From Providencia sp. R33 (GTDB lineage Bacteria; Pseudomonadota; Gammaproteobacteria; Enterobacterales; Enterobacteriaceae), in the NCBI RefSeq assembly GCF_019343475.1, contig NZ_CP072453.1:2914001-2978000 (forward strand): DNA of 64,000 nucleotides. The letters run 5' to 3'. Shown here piece after piece: positions 61,446-64,000 of the stretch (position 1 is the first letter of the stretch; every line of letters starts with the position of its first letter). The position numbers and the translations under genes are program-made. The notes beneath the pieces are model-generated. The model was given only the letters and a program-made list of their open reading frames with translations, was not told the DNA's origin and made no database searches.

Positions 61446-61889
61446 GGTTGTATCCCCTATCATCCATTTTTTAATTAACGCTAAATTAACAACTTTTGGT
61501 GATAATAATCTGTGAGGTACTTTGTTAGTGACTGCACACTTTTATTTTAAGTCGATTAATCAATTGAAAATCAATTAATTAATGATTCACCAACTTGCTC
61601 AAAGCTATTTATTCACTGAAGCCATTTCTCTTGCTTTTAAATATATATACATTTACTTCACAAAGTATATACATTTAATTTTGAAATTTTATACGAAGAG
61701 TGGAGGTCAGAAGGAAGGGGGAGTTATACAACAATAAGTAGCTCTCTGTTTCTAGAGGAAAAGTTGTATATACATTTAATTTTATGTATAGAAACAAGCA
61801 AATAATGGATTTGCGAGTCGCTTCACAGAACCTTGCAACAATGTATAGAGGCCAAATTTACACCGCCGCCTAAATTGCAGTACATAAAA
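61446..61889 (-). promoter_or_regulatory. hutU upstream region with HutC-like operators
   Basis: This AT-rich region contains three related copies of a palindrome: TATATATACA (61642-61651), AGTATATACA (61664-61673) and the perfect TGTATATACA (61765-61774), plus ATGTATAGA at 61784 and 61841. TGTATATACA-like palindromes are, to my knowledge, the kind bound by HutC in other bacteria. A -10 candidate TAAAAT (minus) lies near 61546-61552. Some sites lie more than 100 bp upstream of it, so looping or a more distant promoter is possible. No gene is seen. Confidence 0.55.
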
Positions 61890-61891
61890 AC

Positions 61892-61924
61892 AAAAACGGG
61901 CTACCTGCATCAACAGATAACCCG
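61892..61924 (-). terminator. Terminator of the liv operon
   Basis: CGGGCTACCTG (61897-61907) pairs with CAGATAACCCG (61914-61924) with two mismatches and a 6-nt loop; a T run follows on the minus strand. It lies about 200 bp past the livF stop, beyond the ERIC element. Confidence 0.75.
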
Positions 61925-61989
61925 AGTAACTAAACATAACATTGAATAGATTAGCCAGTTTCTAACTTACTGTAATTTACTAACTTACC

Positions 61990-62120
61990 GTAATTTTCTA
62001 AATCATTCGCGTTGTGGCTAGGCGGCAAAATGAGGATAGCTTGGGGAGCATACATAAGTATGTGACCCAAATTAGCCGAATGAAGCCAACACCGCCACAG
62101 CGCGAAAGATGACGAAAATT
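61990..62120. repeat. ERIC (enterobacterial repetitive intergenic consensus) element
   Basis: The core GAGCATACATAAGTATGTGAC (around 62049-62071, quoted in part: ACATAAGTATGTGAC) and the following GAATGAAGCC match the ERIC consensus. The ends are a long imperfect inverted repeat: the left arm from 61990 (TTTTCTAAATCATTCGCG) mirrors the right arm ending at about 62120 (CGCGAAAGATGACGAAAA). The size of about 130 bp is that of a full element. Its right end touches the livF stop codon, so ERIC RNA forms the 3' tail of the liv message. Confidence 0.88.
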
Positions 62121-62822
62121 TTAGCCACCGAGATAAGCGCTGCGCACTGCCTCATTCGCTAGCAACGCTTTCCCGCTGTCTTCCAGCACTATATGCCCAT
62201 TTTCCAGCACGTATCCTCTATCCGCTAATTTAAGCGCTTGGTTGGCATTTTGCTCCACGAGGAAAATGGTCATTCCCTCTTCACGCAATTGCTGAATAGT
62301 ATCAAATATTTGCATGATAATGATTGGTGCTAACCCCAATGAAGGCTCATCCAGTAGTAGCAGTGCAGGCTGGCTCATCAATGCTCGGCCAATTGCTAGC
62401 ATTTGTTGCTCACCACCTGACATCGTCCCTGAGCGCTGAGTGCGGCGTTCATAAAGCCTTGGGAATAGCTTATACACCCGCTCAATACGTTCTAGATATT
62501 GCTGTCGCGTGGCAAAAAAACCGCCCATGGCGAGGTTTTCTTCCACGGTCATGCGGGAGAAAACGCGGCGCCCTTCTGGTACAAGCGCAATATCTTCACG
62601 CATAATTTTTGAGGTCGGTAGCTGAGTGATATCCACATCGCGGTACAATACTTGCCCCTCAGAAGCTCTTGGGTCGCCGCAAAGCGTACTTAAAAGCGTA
62701 GTTTTGCCTGCCCCATTTGCCCCAATCAGAGTGACAATCTCACCTTTTTGGATATTTAAGCTAATTTCATGTAATGCTTGAATTTTTCCATAATGAGCAG
62801 AAACTTTTTTAAACTCTAACAT
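62121..62822 (-). CDS. livF: Branched-chain amino acid ABC transporter ATP-binding protein LivF
   Basis: LivF is one of two ATPases of the LIV-I high-affinity leucine/isoleucine/valine importer. The 233-residue protein closely follows E. coli LivF: VSAHYGKIQALHEISL, Walker A GANGAGKTT, signature MSGGEQQM, Walker B LLLLDEP and the end ANEAVRSAYLGG. It shares one base with livG. It is the last gene of the liv run and is followed by an ERIC element. Confidence 0.95.
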   Translation of the reverse strand: MLEFKKVSAHYGKIQALHEISLNIQKGEIVTLIGANGAGKTTLLSTLCGDPRASEGQVLYRDVDITQLPTSKIMREDIALVPEGRRVFSRMTVEENLAMGGFFATRQQYLERIERVYKLFPRLYERRTQRSGTMSGGEQQMLAIGRALMSQPALLLLDEPSLGLAPIIIMQIFDTIQQLREEGMTIFLVEQNANQALKLADRGYVLENGHIVLEDSGKALLANEAVRSAYLGG

Positions 62823-63601
62823 CAGTAAGCTTCCCCCAAATAGGCTTTAATTACATCAGGATGTTGGCGTATTTCACTTGGCGTGCCGTTCGCCAATGGC
62901 GTGCCCTGATTGACGACATAAATACGGTCTGAAATCCCCATCACCAACTTCATATCATGTTCAATTAGTAAGATTGAAACATTATGATGAGTACGTAATT
63001 CGGCAATTAAATCATCCAAATCATTGGTTTCTTTTGGGTTAAGCCCTGCTGCTGGTTCATCTAACATCAAAATTTCAGGGCGTGTCACCATACAGCGCGC
63101 AATTTCTAATCGCCGTTGCTGCCCGTAGGCTAAGTTACCTGCTTGCCGATTGGCAAATGCCAGTAAGTCCACGCGTTCTAACCACTTAACCGCATTATCT
63201 AACGCTTCAGACTCTGCGCGGCGAAACGCTGGCGTCTTCAATAGACCTGAAAAAATACCATTTTTTAAATGTTGATGCTGCGCGACCAACAAGTTTTCAA
63301 TAACGGTCATTTCCTTAAATAACCGCACATGTTGGAATGTTCGGATCACGCCGAGACGCGCAATATCTTGACCAGTTAAGCCTTCAAGGTGCTTTTCACG
63401 ATATAAAATCGTCCCGCTAGTGGGTTTATAAAAACCAGTTAAGCAGTTAAAAATCGTTGTTTTTCCTGCACCATTTGGCCCAATCAGAGAAACAATTTCC
63501 CCTTGGTTAATGGTGAGCTCGACATTGTTCACCGCAAGTAAACCACCAAAACGCATGGTTAAGCCGCTAACCTGTAATAAAGGTATCGTTAATTGGCTCA
63601 T
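62822..63601 (-). CDS. livG: Branched-chain amino acid ABC transporter ATP-binding protein LivG
   Basis: LivG is the second ATPase of the LIV-I/LS importer. The 259-residue protein is very close to E. coli LivG (MRFGGLLAVNNVEL, GPNGAGKTTIFNCLTGFYKPT, LAYGQQRRLEIARCMVTRPEI, LLIEHDMKLVMGISDRIYV). Its start overlaps the livM stop by 4 bases (ATGA). Confidence 0.96.
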   Translation of the reverse strand: MSQLTIPLLQVSGLTMRFGGLLAVNNVELTINQGEIVSLIGPNGAGKTTIFNCLTGFYKPTSGTILYREKHLEGLTGQDIARLGVIRTFQHVRLFKEMTVIENLLVAQHQHLKNGIFSGLLKTPAFRRAESEALDNAVKWLERVDLLAFANRQAGNLAYGQQRRLEIARCMVTRPEILMLDEPAAGLNPKETNDLDDLIAELRTHHNVSILLIEHDMKLVMGISDRIYVVNQGTPLANGTPSEIRQHPDVIKAYLGEAY

Positions 63602-64000
63602 ACCCCCTCCCCTTCAGGTATTTTTTTCACCTGAACTTGACGGCGTTTCATTGGTAGCAAGCCTTGTGGCCGCCAAATCATCATTAACACCATCAATGCA
63701 CCGAGCAGTAACATGCTGTATTGGTTAAGGTCACGCATCATTTCCCTTGATACAACTAAGATAATTGCCGCTAAGATAACGGAGGTTTGTGAGCCCATTC
63801 CCCCAAGTACCACTATGGCTAAAACAAATGCTGACTCAACAAATGTAAATGATTCAGGGCTGATAAACCCTTGTCTTGCAGCAAATAATGTTCCTGCAAA
63901 CCCCGCAAACGCAGCACTGATCGTGAATGCAGTGAGTTTGATGCGCGTTGGGCTTAAACCAAGCGATCGACATGCAATTTCATCTTCACGCAACGCTTCC
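63598..64000 (-). CDS. livM: Branched-chain amino acid ABC transporter permease LivM (partial)
   Basis: Only the C-terminal 130 or so residues of this permease are in the window; the frame continues past the right edge. ALREDEIACRSLGLSPTRIKLTAFTISAAFAG is the cytoplasmic coupling loop and next helix of the BPD_transp_2 family, followed by FAARQGFISPESFTFVESAFVLAIVVLGGMGS. Three or more hydrophobic helices are seen. The upstream liv genes (livH, livK) are expected outside the window. Confidence 0.93.
   Translation of the reverse strand, partial: EALREDEIACRSLGLSPTRIKLTAFTISAAFAGFAGTLFAARQGFISPESFTFVESAFVLAIVVLGGMGSQTSVILAAIILVVSREMMRDLNQYSMLLLGALMVLMMIWRPQGLLPMKRRQVQVKKIPEGEGV

Noticed and set aside
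61640..61790. TATATACATTTA repeats as CRISPR or replication iterons
   Set aside because: Only three short degenerate copies at uneven spacing beside hutU; operator sites explain them better.
1..64000. tRNA, rRNA, prophage, insertion sequence or CRISPR
   Set aside because: I saw no tRNA-like or rRNA sequence, no transposase or integrase frame, and no regularly spaced repeat array.

Overview
The window is a 64-kb stretch of chromosome from a gammaproteobacterium of the order Enterobacterales, most probably Providencia or a close relative in the Morganellaceae. The grounds are near-E. coli versions of many housekeeping proteins (MurA, MreB, LivG, DusB, RNase G), a moderately AT-rich base composition, a Proteus-type tryptophanase, a type II dehydroquinase (AroQ), and an ERIC repeat of the Photorhabdus/Providencia style. 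I see no rRNA, tRNA, CRISPR array, transposase, integrase or prophage.

Layout. 1-2.5 kb: periplasmic proteases DegQ (5' end cut by the window) and DegS. 2.6-7.4 kb (minus): murA, ibaG, then mlaBCDEF for outer-membrane lipid asymmetry. 7.9-15.6 kb (plus): kdsD-kdsC-lptC-lptA-lptB (Kdo synthesis and LPS export), then rpoN-hpf-ptsN-rapZ-npr (sigma-54 and nitrogen PTS), then rnk. 15.7-24.6 kb is a mixed segment. It holds an XRE/2TM regulator, pmbA(tldE), darP, a small protein with a low-molecular-weight phosphatase, a PAAR-headed toxin with a membrane immunity candidate, an alpha/beta hydrolase, a complete barnase/barstar pair, tldD and a nitrilase-family amidase. 24.6-33.1 kb (minus) is yhdP-rng-maf-mreD-mreC-mreB. 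33.7-41.7 kb (plus) is acuI, aroQ, accB-accC, yhdT-panF, prmA, dusB-fis. 41.8-51 kb holds a chemoreceptor, the tna operon with its tnaC leader peptide (tnaC-tnaA-tnaB), an unlisted 53-codon ORF closed by a strong hairpin, an AAHS-type aromatic acid transporter, and an unknown two-gene membrane/beta-propeller cassette.

51.3-61.4 kb is the most interesting block: hutC (plus) faces a minus-strand series hutU, CaiB-type CoA-transferase, acyl-CoA dehydrogenase, NCS1 permease, etfB, etfA, ETF:quinone oxidoreductase. My reading is a urocanate-centred CoA pathway. The most economical version oxidises imidazole propionate as a CoA thioester to urocanoyl-CoA, sends electrons through ETF to the quinone pool, and feeds urocanate to urocanase. 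This is inference from gene content and resemblance to the carnitine (cai/fix) system. Palindromes of the type TGTATATACA and repeats of ATGTATAGA upstream of hutU, with one copy of the latter upstream of hutC, are candidate HutC operators.

61.9-64 kb (minus): a terminator, an ERIC element touching the livF stop codon, and livF-livG-livM (livM cut by the window edge).

Starts were moved downstream from the longest open frame where a Shine-Dalgarno sequence or family length supported it (kdsD, lptA, ptsN, rnk, darP, mreB, dusB, tnaB, AAHS transporter, etfA, ETF-QO, hutU). All functional calls rest on recognition of sequence by eye; no database search was run.
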